The position numbers and the translations under genes were made by a program. A stretch of 64,000 nucleotides of DNA, taken from Viridothelium virens. Lineage: Eukaryota; Ascomycota; Dothideomycetes; Trypetheliales; Trypetheliaceae. Below, piece after piece: positions 36,194 through 47,304 of the stretch; within the stretch, counting starts at the first letter, position 1; each line of letters begins with the position of its first letter. The DNA is taken from assembly GCA_010094025.1 (NCBI GenBank), contig ML991796.1, positions 248,001 to 312,000 of the forward strand, given 5' to 3'. Under the pieces are notes generated by a model. That model had not been told where the DNA came from and did no database searches. It saw only the letters and a program-made list of their open reading frames with translations.

Positions 36194-37060
36194 AAAGAGA
36201 GGGTAATTAGAGGACTTGGCACCAGTGTGCTCATCTATCACTTGGGTGGATATGGGATGAGAACGAATTTTCTATGCATCTTCATTGAAGGCATTCCAGC
36301 GTAATTCAGTAGTTTTTGAGGTTTGTCTCAATGAGTAGTCCTCGGTCAATCATATGGTGTAGATAGTTTTGAAACATGATATAACAATGGATTTCCTGTT
36401 TTCTGAAGTGCAGTCAGCTCACCATATGCAATACGCGATGTGTTGGTCATGCATTCGATGGAGTCATGGGACGTTGAAGCGATGTGGCGATCTGGGTCTT
36501 CACCGGTTTCGTCTCAAAATTATTAGGGTCCACCAGGTAATGGCGAGGGGGATCAGTGGACTGTCACGTGCTAGTGCGGTGACGAGGCAGGTTCTTTGTG
36601 AGCATACGAGAACCTATGACGTCGCGTGGCCTTCCAGGTAAAGGACACGCTCCGGGGTAGTTGTGGCCAATAGCGGGGCGGGGAGGAGGGGTGCAGGGTC
36701 GTAAGGAACGTGAAGGTCTGGCCGACTCACTTTCTTTTGTGTCTCTCCTTCCCTGAGCTCTCCAACGGCCCACCAGCTTCCACGCAATTGCTCTCTTGCC
36801 TGCTGATATCCTGCTATTCACCTGCCCAGACCTGACTCGATTCATCTCCGACCTCTTTGACTCTTCATTCCTCCCCTCGAGCCATCCTTTGAAAAGAAAC
36901 CCACTGTTTTGGCGTCGATCGGGCAGCTGGTGAACTGCGTCACCGCAAACAGCTAGCTGAGACAGCATTGCTACCAACATCACCACACAAATTTCCCTTT
37001 CGGTCTTTTACTTCGTCCAAACTTGTTTCGAACTCGAGCGAAGGGTACAGCATCTACAAC
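36194..37060. other. Intergenic with probable long 5' UTR
   Basis: About 870 bases. The last 300 (36720-37060) are pyrimidine-rich (CT-rich blocks), as is common in fungal promoters and 5' UTRs. No other feature. Confidence 0.45.
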
Positions 37061-38248
37061 ATGCCTGCAAATGCACCGACTCTGATCAATTTACCTCCTC
37101 CTCCCTCAGACCCTGTCACTCCCTCGGACATGGGACCGTAAGCGAGCTGCTCTCGAGACGAAAAATACACTTCTGGCTTACAATGATATAGTGGCACTCC
37201 TAATTCTACAACGACCTCCATGTCTGAGCTCTCTACCGTAGCCATTAAGGATGGTCATCGTGGTCACCTTCCGCACCATTCCTCCTCTCAAGCGCCGCCA
37301 TTCACCTCGAGTACCTCGCACACCAGCACTCTCGATGCTGAGCGTGCAGACCGGATCTCCCGCCTCGCCGGCCTCGAGCGTGTCGCCGGCCCTCGCTCCT
37401 CCCCCTTCAACCCAAACCAACCCTCCGCCTCCTACGCCAGCGGAGCCAGCGCCTCCACAACCACGACGCCCACCGCCGCCGGCTACTTCGACCCCTCCAA
37501 CCCCACCTTCAAAGAACGCAGCACCGTCGGCTCCGCCTCGGCCACCGGCAGCGTCGGCGGCCGCACCACCTGGGCCAGCGGCTCCGACTCCGGCCACGGC
37601 GCCCCCACCGACCCAGACAAGATGAGCGAGACGACGCAGGACCCGGACGAGCTGTCGTCGACCCGCATGGACGCCGCCTCGACGTCCAACCTCGACGACA
37701 TGGAGACCTCGTCGACGGGTGGCTTCAGCGACGATGCTAACGCCTCTCTTGTTGGCTTCGGCGAGGGCGCTCGCACGCCCGCGCGTCATTCGGGCATTGG
37801 TAGTCCTACGGGGCCGAGCCTCACTGCGCTGTCGAAGGCCGGGTCTGCGGTGCCCATGCATCTGTATCCTGCGGCGGGTGCGGCGGGTGCTGGTGCTGCT
37901 GCTGCGGCGGATGCGCGTGCGCCTGGCGTAGGAGCGGGATTTGCGACGGCGCAGACGGTGTCCGGGACGGAGGCGGCGCAGGCGACGAGGGATGCGCGCA
38001 TGATTGATGGCATGACGTATGATGATGGGAGTCCCTTTGTGGATACGACGACTGGGCGGACGCCGCCTCCGACGAGCGCGGCGGCGGCGGGGCTGGGTCA
38101 AAGGAGTCCGGAGCTGGTCAGGGGGGATGCGGAGAGGATTGTGCGGGAGAATCTGGAGAGAGGAGAGGAGGCGGCGGAGAGGCCAATGGGGGAGGCGGGG
38201 AAAGCCGGGCTTGGGAGGTTTTACTTTGAGGGGAAAGGGGGTCAGTAG
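37061..38248 (+). CDS. Low-complexity Ser/Ala/Gly/Thr-rich conserved fungal protein
   Basis: Two exons, 37061-37137 and 37192-38248, giving 377 residues. The short first exon encodes MPANAPTLINLPPPPSDPVT, and the 54-nt intron joins it to GTPNSTTTSMSELSTVAIK. Conserved-looking islands are RADRISRLAGLERV, FKERSTVGSASATGSVGGRT, GGFSDDANASLVGFGEGA, ARMIDGMTYD and the C-terminus AGLGRFYFEGKGGQ, separated by disordered Ala/Gly/Ser/Pro tracts. I recall similar uncharacterised proteins in many Pezizomycotina, but no function. No signal peptide or membrane segment. The coding strand changes from strongly C-rich (37380-37700) to strongly G-rich (after about 37800). A long open frame on the opposite strand (37178-38329) is a by-product of this composition. 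Confidence 0.82.
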
Positions 38249-39235
38249 AGAAGTGAGGAGAGGGTGAAGTTGTTTGCTGGCTGGAAGAGTGGATGAGATC
38301 ACTTGACATCGGAATCGGCGTATGGCCATTGATTCAGACTCGAAGGCTGGTGCTAGATCCTCGTTTTGGGCAGGTTTCCCTCAGGAATACCTTACGAGCA
38401 TGGCTATGTGGGAGAGCGATTCCGAAGTTACGACCGAGATTATGCACAATGTACTCTATTAGGATTTATGGCGAAATGATACCACTATAGGAAAATCTAA
38501 GCACCGGGGGTTTTCTACATGGCGCCGCTGATTATATGCAAGTGTGTACGCCGAGGAGCTAACCCAAATAGCCAGACATGAGAACACATCGAGTCAATTT
38601 CACTTCGAGGTCACCTCAACCATCTTAAGCTGCGGGTCGTCGCTGGCGTCGGCCGTCTGCCCGGCAGGCTGCGGAATGAGACCTTGCATTTTGGATCTTA
38701 GCTGAATGAGCTATATCGAAAGACTCTATCCTTGGGCTTAAGTCACGATGGTTGTGCTAATTAGCACCAGCCTCGCTTCAATAGTCCCAATGCATTAACC
38801 TGGGCGCCAGGCTGCTGTAAGGACACGGAGGGAACGACAGGCAAGGTTCACATGTATATGGCCAAAATCCGAAACATTAGGAAGGCCCGAATCAGTCGGG
38901 AGCTAGGCTTCGTAGACTGTGAGTCTGCCTTGGGAGGTGCAGGGCTGAGCCTGTGAAATTAGATAACTATTATGCTTATTGGCTAATCTAAGACGTTCTA
39001 CGGAACCCTTGCAGATATCTGCTTGCGAAATACCGAGTAATGGCTGACTCCTCGGTCACGCCGAAATCTACCAAAGACTCTCGAGTCATGCACGGATTGC
39101 ACTTGTTCGGCAATACCAAATGATTGCAAATAGGGCATCCCTGGTTTTCAGTGTATCGTTTTGTTCTTTTCATCCCTCCAGACTAGGCTATCCGCTTCTA
39201 AGAATGATACCAGTCCTCATTGGCGCAGTTCAGTC
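38249..39235. other. Convergent intergenic region
   Basis: About 990 bases between convergent genes. No feature recognised. Confidence 0.45.
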
Positions 39236-40798
39236 TCAGAATGCCGCCGCATAGGTCGATAGCTCCTCCATATTCAACTTGTACCCGTGGTCGATTCTAA
39301 AGTGATTCACAAGAGCCTCAAGACTTGGGAAGTGGTTCCTCAGGCAGTCTGGACAGGTGGCCACAGTACGCTTCCATATGCTTTGCAAGTTCCCGTACCA
39401 CGCTGATGTTGCGACAGGCGATTTACCCTTTCTGATGGCGATTGGGAACCGTTGGACGTATTCATAACGCCTTCTCGCCCACTCCTGTCGAGGAGCGGAG
39501 GAGATCGTTTCCTTGATGAAATGTATAGCGTCAATAGAGAGTCGAGAAGGCGCCGCACGAAACCGTCCGTTGTGCATGCACGTGCTGACTTCGACTAGAT
39601 TTATTGAGATATCCTGGTTTTCAGAGTACCGTTTGGCGAGACAGAGGGAATCCATAGCTGCAGACTCGGTCGCAGCGAAGAAGGTGACTCCCTCGAGCGA
39701 GAGTCTGCTTAAATGGCTGACGTCCACGATTGAACGTAGGGTAGACATGGTAAGATACCAACCCTGTAGCGCAAGCTCCTTTAGCAAATTGGGCTTGAAA
39801 TCATCGAAAAGGTAGTCTAAAAGATATGGCCGACTATTCGGCGTCTCAGGACTATTCATCAGAGTAAGCTGAAGACATATCGGGTATGTGATTGCCAATA
39901 GGGCGGCCCGGCATTTCTTCATCGTTGCTCTGTAGACTCGCTTGCTCGCATCTCGATAATCCTGAAAGCAGAATTCTACGTGCAGCCGCTTGAGACCAGT
40001 CGGTGATTTGCTGAGGTATATTGGCATCAAGCCTTCAAAAGTTCTGCAACGGGCCCCCGTAACGGGGAACTGTGAGAACTTGATAGCTTCACAGTCGGGG
40101 CTCTCAGCGCTCAAGTACTTCCTCAGTACGTGATGCGCGATTGCTTGGCTTAGCTCCCTCCCGATCTTAACAATATCATCTCGTTCGTCGTCTGCAACGA
40201 GAGCCAAGAGACTTGACTCTGCGCCATTAGTCCAGCACCCAATAGCATTCAAGGTTATGCTTTCAGGAAGAACCCTCGCACGGCGGCAGCACGATTCAAT
40301 CGCCGTGTCCAAGAATGACTTAAGTGAATACCTCTGCAGGAACCTCTGGTACTCCGAGCTTGGTGATTCCATAACCGGCATGAAATAAGCAAGATCGATA
40401 CCATCCCTTGTCATCCAGTCCACGTCTTTGTAAGAATCGGTCGTCGGCTGTTGGTGCTCACGAAACCATTGAAGTTCTTGGATGAATAGTGCTTCGAACG
40501 AACCAAGAAGGCCAAGGGAGGAGGCACCCCAAGTTGACCAGGGCTGGATCTCCAGCGTCCAGCTACGGACTCGGTCTGGAACCAATTCCTTGCCAAAGAC
40601 AAAGGTTCCATTACGTAGAATGGTCACAACGACGTCTCGCCTTAGGATTCTCTCGGCTTCGCTGTACGATTCCTCCGAGATTGTGGCCGCATTTAAAATG
40701 CTTCTCCTTGAGCCACAAGGATCTCCATACAGCTGCTCTGGTGCAAGATAGAAGAGGATCTGGTCGATGATTTCTTGTGGAAGACGAGAGCGATTCAT
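39236..40798 (-). CDS. F-box-like protein with a C-terminal zinc-finger-like motif
   Basis: A 520-residue single-exon protein. It begins MNRSRLPQEIIDQILFYLAP, an F-box-like N-terminus that would recruit an SCF ubiquitin ligase through Skp1. I set the start here because the F-box begins immediately after it; the frame stays open upstream to an ATG at 41047. The middle part is leucine-rich and irregular (for example LKELALQGWYLTMSTLRSI and LSRLSLEGVTFF), like the divergent LRR-type regions of fungal F-box proteins. Near the C-terminus, CPDC, then 13 residues, then H-x4-H (HFRIDH) resembles a C2H2 zinc finger. The target is unknown. Confidence 0.78.
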   Translation of the reverse strand: MNRSRLPQEIIDQILFYLAPEQLYGDPCGSRRSILNAATISEESYSEAERILRRDVVVTILRNGTFVFGKELVPDRVRSWTLEIQPWSTWGASSLGLLGSFEALFIQELQWFREHQQPTTDSYKDVDWMTRDGIDLAYFMPVMESPSSEYQRFLQRYSLKSFLDTAIESCCRRARVLPESITLNAIGCWTNGAESSLLALVADDERDDIVKIGRELSQAIAHHVLRKYLSAESPDCEAIKFSQFPVTGARCRTFEGLMPIYLSKSPTGLKRLHVEFCFQDYRDASKRVYRATMKKCRAALLAITYPICLQLTLMNSPETPNSRPYLLDYLFDDFKPNLLKELALQGWYLTMSTLRSIVDVSHLSRLSLEGVTFFAATESAAMDSLCLAKRYSENQDISINLVEVSTCMHNGRFRAAPSRLSIDAIHFIKETISSAPRQEWARRRYEYVQRFPIAIRKGKSPVATSAWYGNLQSIWKRTVATCPDCLRNHFPSLEALVNHFRIDHGYKLNMEELSTYAAAF

Positions 40799-42266
40799 AG
40801 CGCTGTTCGTTCGCATGAGTATCTGTAAATCTGTATGTTTGCAAGTTGAGGATGCAGTAAGAACTGGGGAAGTCCATAATCCATTAGAAGGATTCATTTG
40901 TAACCTTGACCGTGGTGTGAATAACGAGCTTACTGTGATTTTGCAGTACAGGCTGGTTCTGATAGATTCACTGAAATTTTCCCGAAATTTCTGTGATCTC
41001 CAAGGCATGTCTTTGACACATCTTGAATCACAACCAGTAAACTCCACACGATTGCACTGAATTGCAGGGAAGTTAATGATGCAAACAGGAAATTAGCAAT
41101 ATAACGAATTTCTTCGGACTATTATCAAGGACAAAGCGACAGTCGATCAAGGGCATTTGGACACTCTCGATATGCATGCTGAAGTCCTTCAAAGAGGGCT
41201 GAGAGGGACCGGCAGAGAGCTAAAGACATAATAAAGGCGACTTGCAACCGACTCGGTCAAAACATCTCACTGCGGTAGGTTTTTGACATAATACTCCCTG
41301 TTGGTAAAAGCCATCTCAATGATTACAATACGTCGGATGATAACCACCAGAAGGACGTTGAAGGAAGTTTGGTCACGTTACCTCCTTGTCTGAAAACAAC
41401 TTACCTACCTAAAGGTCCTACTTCGCTTCGCCCTGGTGAGCTCATTAGTTGTGACGGTTACGACAGCGGATATCTAGCTTACTCTATGCAACGTGTGGGA
41501 GCGCAGTGGCACAGTTGAGCTCGAGGCTCGAGCGGCAACTAGTCCTCTTCGAACTGCTGAAACAGGGGTGAGAAGGGATTTGACTGAGACCTTTGCCGCC
41601 TTCCACAAACCAAAGGTCGTCGAAAAGAAGTTATCTCGAGCATCATCTCGCCTCTAACTTTTCGATATTTGATTCGCATAGGGTCGATCTGAAAGATCCC
41701 TAGCTAAGAATTGGATAATGGAGGTATTCTATGTAGAGTACACTACCGAGAAAAACATGACCTCAGTCGCTCCCCGTCCCATGATCAGGTCTACGAAATT
41801 GTACCTCACCGCCAAATGCTGCTGCCACGGGCGCGCGCATGATCCCTCCAATCATTTCATTCTATCTTGCATAAAGCAGCGGGACGGGGACAGAGACTTG
41901 CATGTCGAAGGTCTGATTGCATTGGCTCATGGTAGCGCTGAGATCCTTGTGAGCCTATCATGTGCAACTCGCTTCCGGAGCAGTAAGTTTCATGACGCGC
42001 TTTGTGTTGCAACTCTACAAGGCTGGAGCTGATGTTGCCTACCTTTTCGACTTCGCCACCTTCAAGCTTTATGTTTCTAAAACGTCTCGTTATGTTTTTT
42101 CAAAGCCTTTTTGCCATCTTCCGACCTCATCAGCTCCGCATATGACGCGGTAATCTATTGAAGCATTCTCAAAAGTCGTGTCAATGTGCATGTGAGCTCG
42201 CTTACCATCCAGTCTTTCCCAACCTTGTTTTGGCTACATTTCTTCCAATTCTTCATTTTACGGCCT
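40799..42266. other. Divergent intergenic region (1.5 kb)
   Basis: It lies between the divergent F-box and NLR-type genes and holds both promoters. A short ACCTACCTA word lies at 41403-41411. No gene supported. Confidence 0.45.
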
Positions 42267-45200
42267 ATGGACCCTGGGACTGCCGTCGCCGTCGTTTCGT
42301 TGGGAATACAGTGTTGTCAGGGAATTGTTGGCTATTATCGGTCTTTCCGCGAGCAGGATAAGGTAGTATCTAGGACTACTGCCTGTGTCGATAACCTGCA
42401 TGGAATCCTTGTGGCACTCCGTGGCATGATCAATCCGCCGGGACCACAACTCAACAACAACGTCCTAGCGCTCGTCATCAAAAGTATTGCTTCTTGCGAG
42501 GGACCTGTAAATGATCTTAAAGCGGAACTAGACAAATTCGGAACCAATACACCACAGGCGACACCGAAGAACAAGGCTCACGAGCTCGTCATGAAAGCAC
42601 TATACCCCTTCAAAGAGAGCACATTGACAAAGTTAAGAGAGATTGTGCAAGACGTTCGAGGGAATCTCAGTTTGGCAATAGAAACAGTTGGATTAGATAC
42701 TCAAAGCAGGGTTCTTGATAGTCTGGATGGTCTTACTCTCAACTTTGATGCGATGCGAACTGACCGTAATTCCCTTGCGGGAGACATCCAGAACATCTCA
42801 ACTGCGATATCAGGAGTGGGAGATAACATATCGAATGTTTCCAGGACTGTAGACGATTCGAGAACGATTATTACGGGCCTTTCGACGAGTGCCCAGAATA
42901 TTCAGCAGAGCATTAATACTGCAGAGCAGAGAAGAGAGGATGCTCAGACAGATCAGATTTACTCATCTGTGGTGGATTGGCTTCGCCCAATTGACTTTAT
43001 GCCCGATCATAGAGCGGCTAGAAAAAGACACGAACCAGAAACAGGAAATTGGTTCCTTGAAGGACGTCCATATGAGGCGTGGAAGACCATTCCAGGATCT
43101 TTTCTTTGGCTGAACGGCAATCGTGAGTAATTGAAAGAGGCTATAGAGCCCTAGCTATCTTGCTCTTCAGGTCGGTCTTGAGATAAGGAATAAAGGCTGA
43201 CGATTTTCTAGCCGGATGTGGCAAGACGATCCTAGCGTAAGTGGAAAAGACTCAGAATGCCTAAGACTAGCTAGAATGCTTTTCCTCAATAGTTTCATGT
43301 CGGAAACCCCAAGCCCTATAATAACGTTTGACTTTAGGTCCGCGATCATCGAAGACTTAGCGCGATATGTCAAATCACAGCCGAACTCGACGGCGTTGTC
43401 CTTCTACTTTTCTTTCACCGATTCGCAGAAGCAGGAATATGTAAGCTTTCTTAGGACACTACTCGCGCAGCTCTGTGTTAGTCGCCGACAGATTTTTCCA
43501 TGCCTACGGGATCTATTCAAGGCATATGAACCTCTGGCAGCTCCAGTGGATGAACTCGATGAATGCCTCAAGCTTGTAATGAAGGATTTTGCCAACGTCT
43601 ACTTGGTAATCGACGCTTTGGACGAATGCCGTAACGAGACTGGTCGTGGAGATTGGGAAGATATGCTGCATTGGCTTGATAGTCTATCTTCCTTGAACAT
43701 GGCCAATCTTCATACCCTGGTTACGAGTCGCAACGAACCCGAGCTTCAAAATCTTTTCCTTCCTCTCGAAGGGTCATCGGCACACTGGCCATCGCTGACC
43801 ATCACGCAGCGGAGCAACTCCGGCGATGTACGGACTTACGTCACGAATCAAATCGAAAAAGACTGGAGGCTTAAACGTCTGGATAGCACTACAAAGGAGG
43901 AAATCAGATGTACTCTGACAAATGGAGCAGAGGGAATGTGAGCACCTACAACTTGCCGCTCCCAGATTAATGAGGACTAATTCGTCGTGTGCGGGTTCCG
44001 GTGGGCGTTTTGCCAAATGGAGGCTATCAAGAGGCTGAGAGTTTTCAGTGCTGACAGGGTTCAAGATGCTCTCACTGCTTTGCCGGCAACACTCGACGAA
44101 ACTTACAGCCGCATTCTGAGCGGACTCGAGAGTCAAAGAGAAGTTTTTACAGCTTTGCAGTGGTTGGCCTTCTCTGCTCGGCCAATTGAACCTATCGAAC
44201 TTGCTGAAGCTTGTATTGTTGATCCAGGGGCCGAGAAGCAGGTGAATGAACGAAAAAGGTTCCATTGGGAGCAGCTATCCAACTTATTACCAAGTCTTGT
44301 AATAGTGACCAGCATGCGGAGAAGACCTGAGTCGAAATGGACGGCGGAGTGGGACTGGACTGAGCTGATCTCAAGCGATTACGGGAGGGGAAAGCGACAC
44401 CCTGAGACTATACGACTTGCTCATTTTTCTGTGAGGGAGTTTCTGGTTTCAGAACGAATTACACACGGAAAGGCTGCCGCCTTTTCTATCCAAGCCGACC
44501 TTGCGAATTCCTTCATTGTCAAGAGTTGTGTTGTTTATATTACTTACTACGCTAAGTCTAACCGCCGGCTTTCAAAAGAGGAAGATTTAGACTATTTTCC
44601 ATTGCTGAAGTATTCTTGCGAGAACTGGCATCAGCACTATCGTCAAATCATCGATAAGAATAGTCCTCATGTGGTCGACATGCTCGTTCAGCACCTGATT
44701 TCAGGCTCTTGGGTTGCCAGTGCGCACAATGTTAGCGTCCTGGACCAGCCTCTGGCTTGCCTTCCCTTCGAACAGACGGTAGGATTGAGAGAGGATCCTG
44801 CATCGATGCTATACTATGCTGCGTACTTTGGATTCGAGGCTCTTGTAGGAGGGCTTCTCAAACATGCCACAGTAGACACTGTGAATGCACGAGGTGGTCT
44901 ATACGGCACCGCCCTACAAGCCGCTTCGCGCAGAGGGGATGAGCGCATCGTCAGGATGCTCCTGCAATCCGGCGCGGACGCGAACATAACGACAGGCAAA
45001 CACGGAACAGCCTTGCAAGCGGCCGCTAAGCATGGATTCGAAGATACAGTCCAGTTACTACTGAGCAACGGCGCGAACATAGATGCGAAAGGAGGTCGGT
45101 CCCACTGCTCACTTTGTGTGACAATATCCTTCAACCAGAAGAGGAGTTTCCGTTTACTACTAGATAAAGGCGCCGATTGTCGACCATCTTCGCATTTTGA

Positions 45201-45885
45201 AGATAGTAATGGAGGCTTTTGGGAATCGATGGTCATTGCTATTTACGATCTGGACAGTGGTAATTATTTCGTGGACCTGATTCTTAAAAAGACGGAAATC
45301 GTTGAGTCCGAAGCTGCTTGGTACAACGATCTTTTGTTTCATGCAATCAGAAGTGACCGCAAGGACTTGATCAAGCTAATGCTCGATGCTGGTATCGCAA
45401 TTGATGGCTTGAACCAACATGGCCAGTCCGCGCTGTACAGAGCGGCCTGGCACGGAGAGGTATCCTTAGTCCAACGGATTCTTGAAAGTGGAGCCAATGT
45501 CAATGCAGTTGGTGGGCTACATGGAACGGCTTTGCAAGCCGCCTCAGTGACTTCCCGACTTAGCATCGTCAAAATGCTATTGGAAAATGAAGCAGACGTC
45601 AACATTGAGGGGGGATATTATGGGACAGCACTTCAAGCTGCTGTAGTCTTTTCGAAGCTAGACCTCGAGGACCCCGACGAGATAGATGTTGAAGACATTG
45701 TCGCACCAGGGACACGTTGGGAACTAGTAGAGTTATTACTAGATCATGACGCGCATGTCAATGCAATAAGCGGTCGTCATGGCACGGCTTGTCAGGCTGC
45801 TCGTCACAGTGGGTATGAGGACTTGGTCAATCTCTTGGTGGCAAGAGGTGCTGATCCTGAGTTGGTGAATGTGGAACAGGTTTGA
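42267..45885 (+). CDS. NLR-type protein: Helo-like N-domain, NACHT, ankyrin repeats
   Basis: A fungal STAND protein of the kind used in non-self recognition. Exons: 42267-43122, 43212-43236 (25 nt), 43338-43937, then a last exon to 45885. The N-terminal domain (MDPGTAVAVVSLGIQCCQGI...) is the Helo-like N-terminal type of fungal NLRs. The NTPase has Walker A GNPGCGKT (about 284-291) and Walker B VYLVIDALDEC (about 381), then GLESQREV...LQWLAFSARPIEPIELAEA, and an ankyrin array from about 44800 (YGTALQAASRRGDERIVRMLL, HGTALQAAAKHGFEDTVQLLL and later copies). The third intron starts GTGAGC at 43938, but where the frame demands an acceptor (before GTTCCGG at 43995) the sequence is TGCGG, not AG. 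The next acceptor that keeps the frame is TTTTCAG at 44048, giving 1105 residues and losing 18 conserved ones. The gene may be impaired or noncanonically spliced. An in-frame ATG at 42186 is a less likely start. Confidence 0.85.
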
Positions 45886-45965
45886 CTAGTAAGCTAAAAG
45901 AGGAGGTAGAGGCTGAACTGAAACTTTTACATACCTACTTATTCACATTTCGATCTTTGCGCACG
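45886..45965. other. 3' flank of the NLR-type gene
   Basis: Short 3' untranslated/intergenic sequence before the MITE. Confidence 0.4.
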
Positions 45966-46222
45966 TACAGTGGTCATTTTTGAAGTGAGGCAGCGCTAGA
46001 CAAGGGTGATATGGTGCATTAATCAATTGGCTGTCAGTCATGGATCTAGTCCTTTATTGGATAGCTGCCGCTGCTAATCAGTTTCATAATTGGTTGATTT
46101 ACTAGTCACTAAGTCCATTCGAGGATCAGCAGTAGGGACCAGACAGGGCTAGTACGGATACTGACTGGTAGTATCCAGCTCTTCCTGTCTAGCGCTGTCC
46201 CACTTCAAAAATGGCCACTGTA
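45966..46222. mobile_element. 253-bp MITE with ~33-bp terminal inverted repeats and TA duplication
   Basis: The left end CAGTGGTCATTTTTGAAGTG (from 45968) is matched in inverted orientation by the right end CACTTCAAAAATGGCCACTG (to 46220). The match continues inward through CAGCGCTAGACA on both sides, with few mismatches, for about 33-35 bp. Both ends are flanked by TA (45966-45967 and 46221-46222), the target duplication of Tc1/mariner/pogo elements. The internal about 185 bp has no coding capacity, so it is non-autonomous. The TIRs are little diverged from each other, so the insertion is probably not very old. It lies between the NLR-type gene and the patatin gene. Confidence 0.85.
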
Positions 46223-47304
46223 CTGCAAGATAGTCTGAAGCAAATCTACCTCAAATTCTCACTCTGCAAGATGAAATCCCTGCTAGAGGCGAACAAGGAG
46301 AAAATAAATATATAATCTGGGTCTAAATGCCTCGACGATTACGATCGGTTCTGGCGTGGTGGCAGTCTTCTCTGGCGAAAGCGCTCAAAGAGTGAGCCGT
46401 GCAATTAACGTCGACCCTTCGTCCAATCATTGTCGGAAAAGCTGTAGAGTATGAAGTGGAGCTGTCAAGACGGCCCAACAGTGCTAATAGCACTTCCCCA
46501 GGTTGCTAAGTGCGGTCAGTCCGATGATTTTGATTGCACCCTCATAGAGTTACGTGAACTAGTACGGAGTACGATCTCCCGCATCTCCACAGGGAACGCC
46601 ACCGGGCCGTACTTGTCAAGCACCCAAGGCTAGGAAAGCCATGTACAGTAGGCTGTTCGGGACGATGATGTGCCTGCTGCGGCGACGAAGATCCTGACCG
46701 ACGCGCAAGCTGAGAGGACATGGCATCATTTCCATGGCGCCCAAGCATTACCATCCATAATCCCTGGCGTTTCTCGCGAGCGGTCAAATAGAAAGTTAGG
46801 AGTGTCATCAAACATCTGCACTGCCACACTTGAGCCTGACATCATCCGAAGTTGACTTGAACTCCCAGCCCCTAACCCCTAACGGATAATCATCCCATCC
46901 CCCAACGGATATCATCCCATCCACGTTAGTCGCGATCGATTCGGACACGCGCTTTCTGGCAGATACTGCTTCTTCGCGGTCCTATGGCAGAAGGTATGCT
47001 CGATTATCTCTGGAAAACATGAGACCATTCGACTACAGCGCTACGGCCACCAAGATTTGAAGTCTTCAGAACCGCGAAAACCTTTTCTTAACCAAGAGTT
47101 CCACGCATTCACGCGATCTTACAAGCGTCTTGGCTCTTGGCGGGTTCTTAGGCTTATACACGGCTTCACAGCGCTTCCCTCATACTGCCATTCACCACGT
47201 AGAACTGCATGGTAGGAAGCGCTCAATAGCCTCGCGTTGCGCACGTAACTAGGCGATCTTCTCTTACCCCCAGCGAGCCGCTCGAATCAAGAGATACAGC
47301 CATA
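46223..47304. other. Intergenic, upstream of the patatin-like gene
   Basis: About 1.1 kb. It has a small degenerate tandem at 46867-46922 (CCCCTAAC twice, then CGGATA-CATCCCATCC twice). A TTACCCCCAG just before 47271 could be the acceptor of a 5' UTR intron. No gene supported. Confidence 0.45.

Noticed and set aside
37178-38329. 383-residue open frame antisense to the low-complexity protein
   Set aside because: It consists of Arg/Gly/Pro/Ala runs produced by the skewed GC-rich coding strand opposite, and it lacks any domain. The sense strand has a sensible start, intron and conserved islands.
42186-42266. In-frame upstream ATG of the NLR-type gene
   Set aside because: It would add a hydrophobic leader not seen in the family; MDPGTA at 42267 is the usual beginning.
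46867-46884. Telomere-like CCCCTAAC units
   Set aside because: Only two imperfect units inside a degenerate local repeat; too little for an interstitial telomere tract.
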